From positions 1 through 64,000 of the forward strand of contig JAZSLJ010000007.1 in NCBI GenBank assembly GCA_045535305.1: a stretch of 64,000 bases of DNA. Direction: 5' to 3'. A model generated the notes under the pieces. That model was not told where the DNA came from. It ran no database searches and saw only the letters and a program-made list of their open reading frames with translations. The DNA comes from UBA1081 sp045535305. GTDB lineage: Bacteria; Bacillota; Clostridia; Oscillospirales; Acutalibacteraceae. This document shows, piece by piece, positions 27,587 through 36,039 of the stretch. How positions within the stretch are numbered: the first letter of the stretch is position 1; every line of letters starts with the position of its first letter. A program made the translations under genes and the position numbers.

Positions 27587-28552
27587 TTATATTGTGTTGC
27601 CGTAAAAGGCATCTCTGAACCATACCTCATCGGCTTCAAATTCTTTGCCTGTAAGATAGGATAAAATCCCTGCATCCGAAGTAAAAGCAAAACCTACTCT
27701 GTATGAATAAAGGCATTGTTTTTTGTAACCGCCGAATTTTTTATTAAGTTCATTGGTGCCGTACTTTCCGTCGCCGAGAAGCGGACATCCTATTGAAGCA
27801 AAATGCGCCCTTATCTGATGTGTTCTGCCTGTATGAAGCCTTACATCAACAAGGCTCAGGCCGTTTCGTGTTTCAAGCACGTTATACTCCGTTATCATTG
27901 TTTTTCCGCCTTCAACAGGGTGAGAATAAACTCTGACTTTATTCTTGTTTTCATCCTTTATCATATAAGATGTAAGAGTTGTACTTTTCTGTTTCGGGCA
28001 ACCGATAACAATGCACAGATAACGCTTATCAATCTCGCGATTTTTGATTTTTTCATTAAGAATACGCAAAGCTTCGGCATTTTTTGCGGCGATTACTATT
28101 CCGCCCGTATTTCTGTCGATTCTGTTGGCAAGAGCAGGCGTAAAGGAGTTTTCCGTTTTAGGGTCATACTCCCCTTTTTCATAAAGATAACGCATAACTC
28201 TTGTTATAAGCGTATCAACATATTCTCCCTCATCGGGATGCGACAAAACACCCGCTTTTTTATTAAGCAGAATTATATTTTCATCCTCGTAAACAATATC
28301 AAGGCTTGCGGGAGCTTTCAAAAAATCATAATTATCCTGCGTTGCTTCAAAAAATTCATCGTTTATATACATATCCACAACATCGCCTACGCAAAGTCTT
28401 GCTGCGATATCGCTTTTTTTACCGTTGACCTTAATTCGCTTCAATCTTATATACTTATACATCAGATTTTTGGGAAGCATCGGAGCAACCTTAACTATAA
28501 ATTTGTCAAGACGCTTATCAGCATCGTTTTTTGCTATAACAAAAGATTTCAT
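27587..28552 (-). CDS. RluC/RluD-family 23S rRNA pseudouridine synthase
   Basis: RNA pseudouridine synthase of 321 residues. An N-terminal S4 RNA-binding domain (about 12-80: RLDKFIVKVAPMLPKNLMYKYIRLKRIKVNG) precedes the catalytic domain. The catalytic Asp is in ANRIDRNTGGIVIAAKN (near 147), with HTGRTHQIRAHFASIGCPLLGDGKYG further on. The RluC/D group modifies uridines in 23S rRNA; the exact site cannot be told from sequence. The start overlaps the stop of the upstream zinc-ribbon membrane gene (TAATG), so the two are translationally coupled. A long open frame on the opposite strand is a shadow. Confidence 0.93.
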   Translation of the reverse strand: MKSFVIAKNDADKRLDKFIVKVAPMLPKNLMYKYIRLKRIKVNGKKSDIAARLCVGDVVDMYINDEFFEATQDNYDFLKAPASLDIVYEDENIILLNKKAGVLSHPDEGEYVDTLITRVMRYLYEKGEYDPKTENSFTPALANRIDRNTGGIVIAAKNAEALRILNEKIKNREIDKRYLCIVIGCPKQKSTTLTSYMIKDENKNKVRVYSHPVEGGKTMITEYNVLETRNGLSLVDVRLHTGRTHQIRAHFASIGCPLLGDGKYGTNELNKKFGGYKKQCLYSYRVGFAFTSDAGILSYLTGKEFEADEVWFRDAFYGNTI

Positions 28553-29322
28553 TAAACAATAACTCCGCTTTCCTCAAGCTCCGCACGAATAAGCTCGCCC
28601 ACAGCCCTCTTTTCTGCTTTGAGCTGTTTTCTTGCAATACTGTTCATTACAATATTAACAATAAACAAAGCCATACCTACAAACAGACCTGATGAGAGCT
28701 TTATACTCATAATTTCGGGGATTGCAGAAGCAAGCATTGAAGACGAAACAACTACGCATACCGCCGCAGCAATAAAAAACACAAGACTCATTACACAACA
28801 GACGATATTGCCCTTTGCATGATAACCAAAACCGGAAATGAGTATAACAACAAAATTAAGTACACCCGCTACGACTCCGAGAAGCACAAGTGCAAGTGCA
28901 ACATAAAGCAGAATAAATGCGGGACCGGACCTTTCAAGGAACATAAAATTAAACATGGAGCCAATATCGCTAATATCAATATTACCGTTGACAAATGCAA
29001 GCACGATGCTCAGAACTGACACACCCTCGCTTCCTGAGGAAAAGGGCAACGCAGTTGTAACCGTTACCATAGGAAAAAGGAAAAATACAAGAGGTGCAAA
29101 AGTCAGAGCAAACCTTGCAATTCTGAATTTATTGCCGAAAAGAGATGATTTAAATGCGCCGACTGTTCTTCTGAATGATTTAAAAGATGCTTCTGCATTC
29201 TCCGCATCCTTATCAAGCCTTTCCTCCCAATTATAGTTGGGAATATTCACTTTACATACAGGACATTCCGCTTTAATATCTATCAAACGCAGTCTGTAAC
29301 CGCAATGAGGACATCTTGCCAT
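28552..29322 (-). CDS. Zinc-ribbon membrane protein of unknown function
   Basis: Protein of about 256 residues. It opens with a zinc ribbon (MARCPHCGYRLRLIDIKAECPVC, two C-x2-C pairs) followed by a cytoplasmic stretch with NYNWEERLDKDAENAEASF, then four or five hydrophobic segments from about residue 70 to 235. The start is placed at ATG 29322, eight bases after AAAGGG; ATG 29328 is possible. The longer open frame to 29430 runs into the upstream transporter gene and is not favoured. It lies between a YfcC-type transporter and an RluD-type enzyme in one operon, with a one-base overlap to the latter. I do not recognise a specific family; a zinc-ribbon-plus-membrane layout is common among uncharacterised Clostridia proteins. 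Confidence 0.7.
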   Translation of the reverse strand: MARCPHCGYRLRLIDIKAECPVCKVNIPNYNWEERLDKDAENAEASFKSFRRTVGAFKSSLFGNKFRIARFALTFAPLVFFLFPMVTVTTALPFSSGSEGVSVLSIVLAFVNGNIDISDIGSMFNFMFLERSGPAFILLYVALALVLLGVVAGVLNFVVILISGFGYHAKGNIVCCVMSLVFFIAAAVCVVVSSSMLASAIPEIMSIKLSSGLFVGMALFIVNIVMNSIARKQLKAEKRAVGELIRAELEESGVIV

Positions 29323-29348
29323 TTTCATAACCCTTTCTTTATGTAATC

Positions 29349-30851
29349 TTATGTATAATTTATTGCCACTGCAAGAAGCATAAACACAACAGACAGTACA
29401 CCTTCCACCGCAAAAAGTTTCCATGACCATTTAAGCCATTTTTTATAAGAAACACCAATCATACCTATGGCGATTATCATTATTCCGCTTGTGGGGAACA
29501 GCAAATTAGTAAAACCGTCTGCCATACAGAATACCATTACCATTGACTGCCTTGTAACGCCGAGGAGGTCGCACAGCATACTCATAAGAGGAACTATAAG
29601 AAACGCCTTTGCGGTACTGCTGCCTATAAAGAATTCAAGCACCACAATAAACACAAACATAAGCAGAATTGCCGTATAGGGCGACACTCCGCTCATTACG
29701 GTATCTATTGCATAAAGCAAAGTATGCATAATTCTGCCTTCGTCAAGAATGTATGTTATTGCAAGAATACAAATTACAAGCGGCACAATCGGTAATGCGG
29801 TTTTTACACCTTTGCCGAATGCCTTAAAAAGATTTTTACCTTTAAGACCTGCAAGTCTGCCTGCTATCAGTCCGCCTACGGGGAAGAAAACCGCCATACA
29901 GCCCAGTGATGCAACACTGCCTATATCGCTGAGTATATCGTTATCTGTATACGCACCCGCATAGCTCATAACAAAGGATGTTACTATACCTGCAAGCACG
30001 GCAAAAAGACAGCACACAAAAGCTTTTGTTGCACGTCTTATATTATCGTCTTCAAGCACGCTCATTGATTCTGACATTGAATACTTTTCTCTGTTGGCAT
30101 TATCACTTTCATAAGCAATAGAGAGTCGGGGATTTTTTTCAATTTTTTTTGCATAGCGTATGAGAAATACAGTAAGAGTTATATATACAGCAACAAAAAA
30201 TATAACTCTTAATCCCAGACCTGAAAAAACCTCAAGACCTGCAAGCTTCTGTACGGTAGCAACGTTAAAGGGGTTAAATGTTGCGGCAGTAAAGCCGAAT
30301 GCTATTGCTACAAGGCTCATACCGAGTCCCAGCAGAGAATCCCATCCCATAGCAAGCGAAACTGCAACGGCAATAGGTACAAGAGTAAGACTTTCTTCAA
30401 GAATACCTGCACTGGAGCTTAAAATCATACAGGCAAGCACCATAACGGCAATAAGCAGATAAGGACGGTTGCGGAATTTATTTACAATAACAACCATTAT
30501 GTATTTCAGCACGCCGATTCTGTCAAGAATCAGGAATGTGCCGCCGATAAGAATGATTATAGCCATAATCATAATGCCCGTAGATGCATTATCGCCTAAA
30601 AATGCAAGCACGGGTGATGCAACGATTTTCCACAGCGGTAATGTATAATCTTCAAGCTGGGCATAAGTGCCGTCAACTATAGAGCCGTTGGCATCCACCA
30701 TATATTCACCTGCAGGCACAACCTGAGTAAGTATACCTACAAACACAAGCACACCAAGCAATACGGCAACTATACTGAATACCGTCTTTTTGTCTATACT
30801 CAGACCTTCCGACGGGGCAGTCTGTTTTATTTCTGAAGAATTTTTATTCAT
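29349..30851 (-). CDS. YfcC/DcuC-type anaerobic transporter
   Basis: Integral membrane protein of 500 residues with about 12 hydrophobic segments, of the C4-dicarboxylate anaerobic carrier family that includes YfcC and arginine/ornithine-type carriers. Seen: VGILTQVVPAGEYMVD at the start of the first periplasmic stretch, AFGFTAATFNPFNVATVQKLAG, and FIGSSTAKAFLIVPLMSMLCDLLGVTRQSMVMVFCMADGFTNLLFPTSGIMII-type sequence near the C-terminus, which is characteristic. Substrates of YfcC proteins are uncertain (amino acids, dipeptides or dicarboxylates). First gene of an operon with the zinc-ribbon membrane protein and the pseudouridine synthase. Confidence 0.85.
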   Translation of the reverse strand: MNKNSSEIKQTAPSEGLSIDKKTVFSIVAVLLGVLVFVGILTQVVPAGEYMVDANGSIVDGTYAQLEDYTLPLWKIVASPVLAFLGDNASTGIMIMAIIILIGGTFLILDRIGVLKYIMVVIVNKFRNRPYLLIAVMVLACMILSSSAGILEESLTLVPIAVAVSLAMGWDSLLGLGMSLVAIAFGFTAATFNPFNVATVQKLAGLEVFSGLGLRVIFFVAVYITLTVFLIRYAKKIEKNPRLSIAYESDNANREKYSMSESMSVLEDDNIRRATKAFVCCLFAVLAGIVTSFVMSYAGAYTDNDILSDIGSVASLGCMAVFFPVGGLIAGRLAGLKGKNLFKAFGKGVKTALPIVPLVICILAITYILDEGRIMHTLLYAIDTVMSGVSPYTAILLMFVFIVVLEFFIGSSTAKAFLIVPLMSMLCDLLGVTRQSMVMVFCMADGFTNLLFPTSGIMIIAIGMIGVSYKKWLKWSWKLFAVEGVLSVVFMLLAVAINYT

Positions 30852-30971
30852 AATTATTCACCGGATTTGAATATTGATTAAATTTATACTCATTAATTAT
30901 ATACAAAATAAACATCAATTACAAGATTATTCAAAAATTTTTTATTTTTTTCAACTTTTTTAATTTAATGG

Positions 30972-31000
30972 TTGTAATTTCCGTTTTACGGTGCTATAAT
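30972..31000 (+). promoter_or_regulatory. Promoter of the GH35 gene
   Basis: TTGTAA (30972-30977), 17-bp spacer, TATAAT (30995-31000). The spacer contains a small dyad CCGTTTTACGG that could be an operator. Confidence 0.6.
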
Positions 31001-31068
31001 GGTATAAATTATTATGTGTTATTATGCAAATAAACTTTTATGAAAGCACGGACAGGAGCGATTAGTAA

Positions 31069-32850
31069 ATGGAAACAACTAAAACTTTTGCCATCGGCAA
31101 AGACGGCTTTACTCTCAACGGTGAACCCTTTACCGTTGTTTCGGGAGCTATACATTATTTCAGAATTCCTAAGGAATACTGGCGCGACAGAATGCTCAAG
31201 CTCAAAGCTTGCGGTTTCAACACGGTAGAAACTTACGTTGCATGGAACTGTCATCAGAAGAATGAAGATACTTTTGATTTCAGCGACAACAACAATATCG
31301 AGGAGTTTCTTGACATCGCCGCAGACCTCGGTCTTTATGCTATCGTAAGACCCGGTCCGTACATCGGCGGTGAATGGGAATTCGGCGGCTTCCCCTGGTG
31401 GTTGCTTAAATATGACGATATTGAGCTTCGTTGCATGAATGAAAGATACATAGGGTTTGTAGACAAATACTTTGACGAGCTTATTCCCAGACTTGCAACT
31501 CACCAGATCACAAAGGGCGGCAACGTCATTATGGTTCAGGTTGAAAACGAGTACGGAAGCTACGGCAACGATGCTAAATATATGCAGTATGTTGCGGCAG
31601 GTCTTATCAACAGAGGTATTGACGTACCTCTTTACACCGCTGACGGTATTGAAGACCATATGATTGCAAACGGCTCTATTGACGGCATTCTCAAAACCGT
31701 TAAATTCGGTGCTAACCCCTCTGTTAACTTCCCCTATCTTCGTGAGTTCCAGCCCGAAGGCCCTCTTATGTGTTCCGAATTCTGGAACGGTTGGTTTGAC
31801 CAGTGGGGTTACAGACATTACGAAAGAAGACCTCAGGACGCGGCACGAAGCCTTCAGCGTATTATGGCTGACGATGCATCTGTTTCTGCTTATATGTTCT
31901 GCGGCGGTACAAACTTCGGCTGGATGAACGGCGCAAACTTTGACACAGAGTACAAGCCCATCGTAAACAGCTACGATTCCGACGGTGTTCTTACCGAAAG
32001 CGGAGATATTACAAAGAAATACGAGCTTTTCAAAAAGACTATTGCAAACCACGTAAAGCAGGAAGAAGAAACTACTCTTGATCCTCAGGTTCCCAAGGCA
32101 AAGTACGGTGCTATCCCCTTTACACATTGTGCAGGACTTTTTGAAAATATAGATAAGCTTTCCAGCGCGTTTGAATTGCTCAAACCCGTTCCCATGGAAA
32201 AACTCGGTCAGGGTTACGGTTACATTCTTTACAAAACTCACATCAAAGGTCCAAGCGATTATCAGCCTCTCGTTATTAAAGAAGTACACGACAGAGCTTA
32301 CATTTTCGTAAACGACGACCTTTATGCTGTACAGTCAAGAAATGACGAAGAATCAATCGTATCACTCAGAGTTCCCGCAGAAGGCATTGAGCTTTCAATT
32401 CTTGTTGAAAATATGGGCCGTGTAAGCTTCGGTCATGAGCTTAAAGATCATAAGGGTATCACCGAATATGTAAGACTCGGACAGAACTATCTTTACAACT
32501 GGACTGCATATCCTCTTGAGCTCAACGACCTTTCAGTTATTGATTTCAAGGCTGAACCTGATATGGTATTTTTTGACCATCCCACATTCTACAAAGCTCA
32601 GTTTATCATTGAGGAAACACCTGCCGATACATTCGTAAAACTCCCCGATTTCACAAAGGGTATGATTTTTGTAAACGGCAAACCTCTTTCAAGATATTGG
32701 AGCAAAGGCCCTCAGCTTTCTGCATATCTTCCCGCACCGTTCCTTAATAACGGAGTTAACGAGATTGTCATTCTCGAACTTGAAGGATTCAAAAAAGGCA
32801 GAAAGAATCCCGTTGTAGTTCTTGACAATCATCCCGAACTTGACGGTTAA
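31069..32850 (+). CDS. GH35 beta-galactosidase
   Basis: Glycoside hydrolase family 35 beta-galactosidase of 593 residues, the usual size of the short bacterial and animal enzymes. The TIM barrel has SGAIHYFRIPKEYWRDRM, NTVETYVAWNCHQ, VRPGPYIGGEWEFGGFPWWL, the acid/base Glu in VQVENEYGSYG (near residue 161) and the nucleophile Glu in MCSEFWNGWFDQWG (near 236). C-terminal beta-sandwich domains include GMIFVNGKPLSRYWSKGPQ. No signal peptide, so cytoplasmic. The ATG follows AGGAG. A long antisense frame over this gene is a shadow. The next gene starts one base after its stop, implying co-transcription. Confidence 0.94.
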   Translation: METTKTFAIGKDGFTLNGEPFTVVSGAIHYFRIPKEYWRDRMLKLKACGFNTVETYVAWNCHQKNEDTFDFSDNNNIEEFLDIAADLGLYAIVRPGPYIGGEWEFGGFPWWLLKYDDIELRCMNERYIGFVDKYFDELIPRLATHQITKGGNVIMVQVENEYGSYGNDAKYMQYVAAGLINRGIDVPLYTADGIEDHMIANGSIDGILKTVKFGANPSVNFPYLREFQPEGPLMCSEFWNGWFDQWGYRHYERRPQDAARSLQRIMADDASVSAYMFCGGTNFGWMNGANFDTEYKPIVNSYDSDGVLTESGDITKKYELFKKTIANHVKQEEETTLDPQVPKAKYGAIPFTHCAGLFENIDKLSSAFELLKPVPMEKLGQGYGYILYKTHIKGPSDYQPLVIKEVHDRAYIFVNDDLYAVQSRNDEESIVSLRVPAEGIELSILVENMGRVSFGHELKDHKGITEYVRLGQNYLYNWTAYPLELNDLSVIDFKAEPDMVFFDHPTFYKAQFIIEETPADTFVKLPDFTKGMIFVNGKPLSRYWSKGPQLSAYLPAPFLNNGVNEIVILELEGFKKGRKNPVVVLDNHPELDG

Positions 32851-32851
32851 T

Positions 32852-33502
32852 ATGTCCTTTTCACAAATAATATTTTTTGCAGCAGAGCTTATAGGCACTG
32901 CTGCATTTTCCATAGCGGGCACATTGGTTGCCATTCGCCGTGAGCTTGATATTTTCGGCGCAGTCGTAGTTGGAACGGTAACGGCTGTAGGCGGCGGATG
33001 TTTAAGGGATATTCTGCTTGGTCAGTTTCCGCCAATGATGTTCAAAACACCTGTATACGCCACATTGGCGGCAGTATTGGCAATAGTTGTATTTATACTT
33101 GAATACATAATCGCCGCAAGAAGAATCCTTGAATCAAAAACTTATGAAACGGTAGTAAACGTTTTTGACGCGCTGGGGCTTGCGATATTCGTTGTTGTAG
33201 GTATAAACACCGCATCCAAAAGCGGATACGGCGACAACGCATTCTTATCGATATGCGTTGGTGTACTGACGGGTATAGGCGGCGGCGTTATAAGAGATTT
33301 GTTTGTCGGCACAGTTCCTATGGTGCTTAAAAAACACATTTACGCTCTGCCTGCCATAATAGGCGGAATTATATATTATTATATTATTCTTTTCAGCGCA
33401 AATGAATTTGCTGCCGTTATCGTAACCATTGTTTTTATTATGGTTATAAGGATTCTTGCGGCGCATTTCAAATGGGATCTGCCAAAAATCAAGCAAAAAT
33501 AA
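32852..33502 (+). CDS. TRIC/UPF0126-family membrane channel
   Basis: Membrane protein of 216 residues with about seven hydrophobic segments, of the UPF0126 family, structurally related to trimeric intracellular cation channels. The two internal repeats are clear: AVGGGCLRDILLGQFPP in the first half and GIGGGVIRDLFVGTVP in the second. Bacterial members are described as cation channels or as glycine-related transporters. The start is ATG 32852, one base after the GH35 stop, with no strong SD, suggesting translational coupling. Its tie to galactoside use is not obvious. Confidence 0.88.
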   Translation: MSFSQIIFFAAELIGTAAFSIAGTLVAIRRELDIFGAVVVGTVTAVGGGCLRDILLGQFPPMMFKTPVYATLAAVLAIVVFILEYIIAARRILESKTYETVVNVFDALGLAIFVVVGINTASKSGYGDNAFLSICVGVLTGIGGGVIRDLFVGTVPMVLKKHIYALPAIIGGIIYYYIILFSANEFAAVIVTIVFIMVIRILAAHFKWDLPKIKQK

Positions 33503-33510
33503 AACCACAC

Positions 33511-33539
33511 TTGACAAAGTGCGGATAATACCATATAAT
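33511..33539 (+). promoter_or_regulatory. Antitoxin-RNA promoter, module 1
   Basis: Full consensus TTGACA (33511-33516), 17-bp spacer, TATAAT (33534-33539). Confidence 0.85.
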
Positions 33540-33545
33540 ATAAAT

Positions 33546-33645
33546 GCAAGGTGTTACCGATAGACGGTTGCACCCTCTAAAGAAATTGAGTTAAAAGTTA
33601 TAACCGCTTATCTTTGCAGGGATTGGGCGGTTATTTCTTTTTATG
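33546..33645 (+). ncRNA. Antitoxin RNA of type I toxin-antitoxin module 1 (RNAII-like)
   Basis: Predicted small RNA of about 100 nt starting near 33546. Its 5' end carries the near-palindrome AAGGTGTTACCG ... CGGTTGCACCCTC, which resembles the 5' end of the opposing toxin mRNA, and its CACCC can pair with the toxin's SD. It ends in the shared hairpin ATAACCGC (33600-33607) with GCGGTTAT (33627-33634), followed by TTCTTTTT. It is convergent with the toxin mRNA and overlaps the end of the toxin reading frame. The layout matches the Fst/par-type RNAI/RNAII systems. RNA ends are predicted, not observed. Confidence 0.7.
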
Positions 33646-33729
33646 CTGATAAATCGAAACAAGTAATCCGATAATGCTTATAATTATCATAGTAAACGCA
33701 AAAAGCGATTCATATGTAACGAACTGCAT
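33631..33729 (-). CDS. Holin-like small toxin, type I module 1 (32 residues)
   Basis: Tiny hydrophobic peptide of 32 residues, starting MQFVTYESLFAFTMIIISII and ending in QHKKK. The V-T-Y-E-S/A-L start, single helix and lysine tail fit the putative holin-like toxin family (Hol_Tox, PF16935), whose members are membrane-acting toxins of type I systems. The ATG at 33729 follows GGGGGTGG, and that SD can pair with CACCCTCG just upstream, so translation is probably held back by mRNA structure until processing. The stop codon lies inside the shared terminator stem. Promoter at 33796-33824. The convergent antitoxin RNA completes the module. The toxic effect is inferred from the family. Confidence 0.82.
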   Translation of the reverse strand: MQFVTYESLFAFTMIIISIIGLLVSIYQHKKK

Positions 33730-33795
33730 CTGACCACCCCCTTACGAGGGTGTGGATTCAACCGCCTACCGTTTAAGGTAGCACCTTACAACAGG

Positions 33796-33824
33796 AGTAT
33801 ACATATTTTTACTGTTATTGTCAA
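33796..33824 (-). promoter_or_regulatory. Toxin promoter, module 1
   Basis: Minus-strand TTGACA (33819-33824), 17-bp spacer, TATACT (33796-33801). Transcription would start near 33788 and run into AAGGTGCTACC. Confidence 0.8.
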
Positions 33825-33941
33825 CATTTTAAATAAACACTTAATTTTCACATATCTATGTTTTGGCGGTTTTTACTATTGCGAAAAAGGTCGTATAAGA
33901 GTAATATATATTAGTATAAATATTAATTAGAAGGTGCTATT

Positions 33942-35765
33942 TTGAATACTGCGCAGAATGTCAGAAATATTGCAATTATCGCTCACGTTGACCACGGTAA
34001 AACAACTCTTGTTGACCAGATGCTTCATCAGAGCGGCACATTCAGAGCAAACGAACAGGTTGCTGAAAGAGTTATGGACTCCAACGACCTTGAAAAAGAA
34101 AGAGGAATCACAATCCTTTCAAAGAACACATCAGTTCACTACAACGGTGTTAAAATAAACATTATAGACACTCCCGGCCACGCTGATTTCGGCGGCGAGG
34201 TTGAGCGTATTATGACAATGGTTGACGGCGTTCTTCTGCTTGTTGACGCTTTTGAGGGCTGTATGCCCCAGACACGCTTCGTGCTTTCAAAGGCTCTTGC
34301 ACTCAAGAAAAAGCCTCTTGTTGTTATCAATAAGATTGACCGTCCCGGTGCAAGACCTGCCGAGGTTGTTGACGAAGTGCTTGACCTCTTTATTGAGCTT
34401 GGCGCAGACGAGGACCAGATTGAATTTCCCGTAGTTTACGCATCTGCAAGAGAGGGCTATTCTTCACTCAACGCTGATGACAGACAGGGTGATATGCAGC
34501 CGCTTCTTCAGGCTATTATTGACAATATCGACTCCCCCGAGGGCGACGAAGAACAACCTTTACAGCTTCTTTTCTCCAGCCTTGATTACGACGACTATGT
34601 AGGCAGAATCGGTGTGGGCAAAGTTGAACGCGGCAGAGTCAAAATGGGTCAGAACGTTGTTATCTGCAAGCAGGACGGCACTACACAGAATGTTAAGGTT
34701 TCAAGACTTTATCAGTTTGAAGGCTTAAGACGTGTTGAGGTTGCCGACGCAAAAGCAGGCGATATCGTTGCTGTTTCGGGCATTGAAGGTCTTAACATCG
34801 GTGAAACAATCTGCGATATAAACTGTGTTGAGCCTCTCCCCTTCGTTAAAATTGATGAACCCACCATCTCCATGAACTTTATGGTTAACGACAGTCCCTT
34901 TGCAGGTCAGGAAGGTAAATTTGTTACATCAAGAAACATCCGTGCAAGACTTTTTAAAGAGGTTGAAACAAACGTAAGTATGAGAGTTGAAGAAACCGAA
35001 AATACCGACACGTTCAAGGTTTCGGGCAGAGGCGAGCTTCATCTTTCAATCCTTATTGAAACAATGAGAAGACAGGGCTATGAATTTGCAGTTTCAAGAC
35101 CCAAGGTTATTCTCAAAAAAGGCGAAAACGGCGAAACTCTTGAGCCTATGGAACTGCTTATTGTTGAAGTTCCCGAAGCTTACGTGGGCGCTGTTATGGA
35201 AAAAATCGGTTCACGTAAAGGCGAGCTTGAAGATATGAGCATCCGCGACGGCGGCACAACACATCTTGAATTCAAAATCCCCGCAAGAGGACTTATCGGC
35301 TACAGAAGCGAATTCCTTACAGACACAAACGGCTACGGCGTTATGAACAACCTGTTTGCAGGCTATGAGCCTTTCAAGGGCGACATTCAGACCCGCGACA
35401 GAGGTTCAATCGTTGTTCACGAAACAGGTGAAAGCACCGCATACGGTCTTTTCAATACTCAGGACAGAGGCAGACTTTTCATCGGCCCCGGTGTACCTGT
35501 TTACGAGGGTATGATCTGCGGCGAATGTGCAAAAAATGAGGATATCGTATGCAACGTCTGCAAGAAAAAGCAGATGACAAACACACGTGCTGCAGGCTCG
35601 GACGATGCACTCCGTCTTGTTCCCCATTCCACATTAAGCCTTGAACAGAGTATGGAATTTTTGAGTGAAGACGAGCTTCTTGAAGTAACTCCCAAGAGTC
35701 TTAGACTTCGCAAAATGATTCTTTCCAAGGAATTAAGACTTAAACAGCAGTACAGAAGAAAGTAA
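33942..35765 (+). CDS. typA: TypA/BipA ribosome-associated GTPase
   Basis: Translational GTPase of 607 residues, full length. GTP-binding motifs: IAIIAHVDHGKTT (G1), RGITI (G2), DTPGHADFGGEV (G3), NKIDRPGAR (G4) and YASAREG (G5). EF-G-like domains III and V follow, then the TypA-specific C-terminal domain (GLFNTQDRGRLFIGPGVPVYEGMI, ending LKQQYRRK). It helps 50S assembly and growth under stress. The start is TTG 33942 with AAGGTG five bases upstream; the N-terminus then aligns with known TypA. A copy of the dispersed element begins at the stop codon and separates the gene from its terminator at 35926-35957. Confidence 0.97.
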   Translation: MNTAQNVRNIAIIAHVDHGKTTLVDQMLHQSGTFRANEQVAERVMDSNDLEKERGITILSKNTSVHYNGVKINIIDTPGHADFGGEVERIMTMVDGVLLLVDAFEGCMPQTRFVLSKALALKKKPLVVINKIDRPGARPAEVVDEVLDLFIELGADEDQIEFPVVYASAREGYSSLNADDRQGDMQPLLQAIIDNIDSPEGDEEQPLQLLFSSLDYDDYVGRIGVGKVERGRVKMGQNVVICKQDGTTQNVKVSRLYQFEGLRRVEVADAKAGDIVAVSGIEGLNIGETICDINCVEPLPFVKIDEPTISMNFMVNDSPFAGQEGKFVTSRNIRARLFKEVETNVSMRVEETENTDTFKVSGRGELHLSILIETMRRQGYEFAVSRPKVILKKGENGETLEPMELLIVEVPEAYVGAVMEKIGSRKGELEDMSIRDGGTTHLEFKIPARGLIGYRSEFLTDTNGYGVMNNLFAGYEPFKGDIQTRDRGSIVVHETGESTAYGLFNTQDRGRLFIGPGVPVYEGMICGECAKNEDIVCNVCKKKQMTNTRAAGSDDALRLVPHSTLSLEQSMEFLSEDELLEVTPKSLRLRKMILSKELRLKQQYRRK

Positions 35766-35899
35766 ACAATAATTTAATGTACAATGTACAATTTACAATG
35801 TACATTATTAATAATATATAAATCGGGTTAAAGGGCGAAGCCCTTTCCTCAATTGTACATTATACATTGTACATTGTTAATTAGCTAAATTATTGTTTA
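35763..35899 (+). repeat. Dispersed 137-bp palindromic element, copy B (MITE-like)
   Basis: Complete copy with perfect 14-bp terminal inverted repeats TAAACAATAATTTA (35763-35776) and TAAATTATTGTTTA (35886-35899). Inside are two arms of ATGTACA/TACAATG units and the central hairpin AAAGGGCGAAGCCCTTT. The first three bases are the typA stop codon. It lies in the opposite orientation to copies A and C but in the same orientation relative to the upstream gene. Ends of TA...TA fit a Tc1/mariner-IS630-type target, which is inference. No coding capacity. Confidence 0.88.
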
Positions 35900-35925
35900 T
35901 CATAAAAATTTCAAAAATTTCATTT

Positions 35926-35957
35926 GAGCATCACAGAAAAAGTGATGCTCTTTTTTT
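35926..35957 (+). terminator. Terminator of typA
   Basis: GAGCATCAC (35926-35934) pairs with GTGATGCTC (35942-35950), followed by T7. The dispersed element lies between the typA stop and this terminator. Confidence 0.88.
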
Positions 35958-36039
35958 CAAAAAATACAACAAAAACTATTGCATTTTTATTACAAAAAGT
36001 GGTATGATTATATAAATAAATAAATAAGGAGGAAAACTT

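Noticed and set aside
27803..28555. 250-codon open frame antisense to the pseudouridine synthase gene
   Set aside because: Full overlap with a conserved RluC/D-type gene, unusual composition (many Ile, Phe and Cys) and no SD.
31012..32289. 425-codon open frame antisense to the GH35 gene
   Set aside because: It lies wholly opposite a clear GH35 gene with intact catalytic motifs, has no SD, and its Cys/Val/Phe-rich translation matches nothing; it is a codon-bias shadow.
33631..33729. Phage holin or prophage remnant
   Set aside because: No phage genes are nearby, and the paired promoters, convergent RNA and shared terminator fit a type I toxin-antitoxin module.
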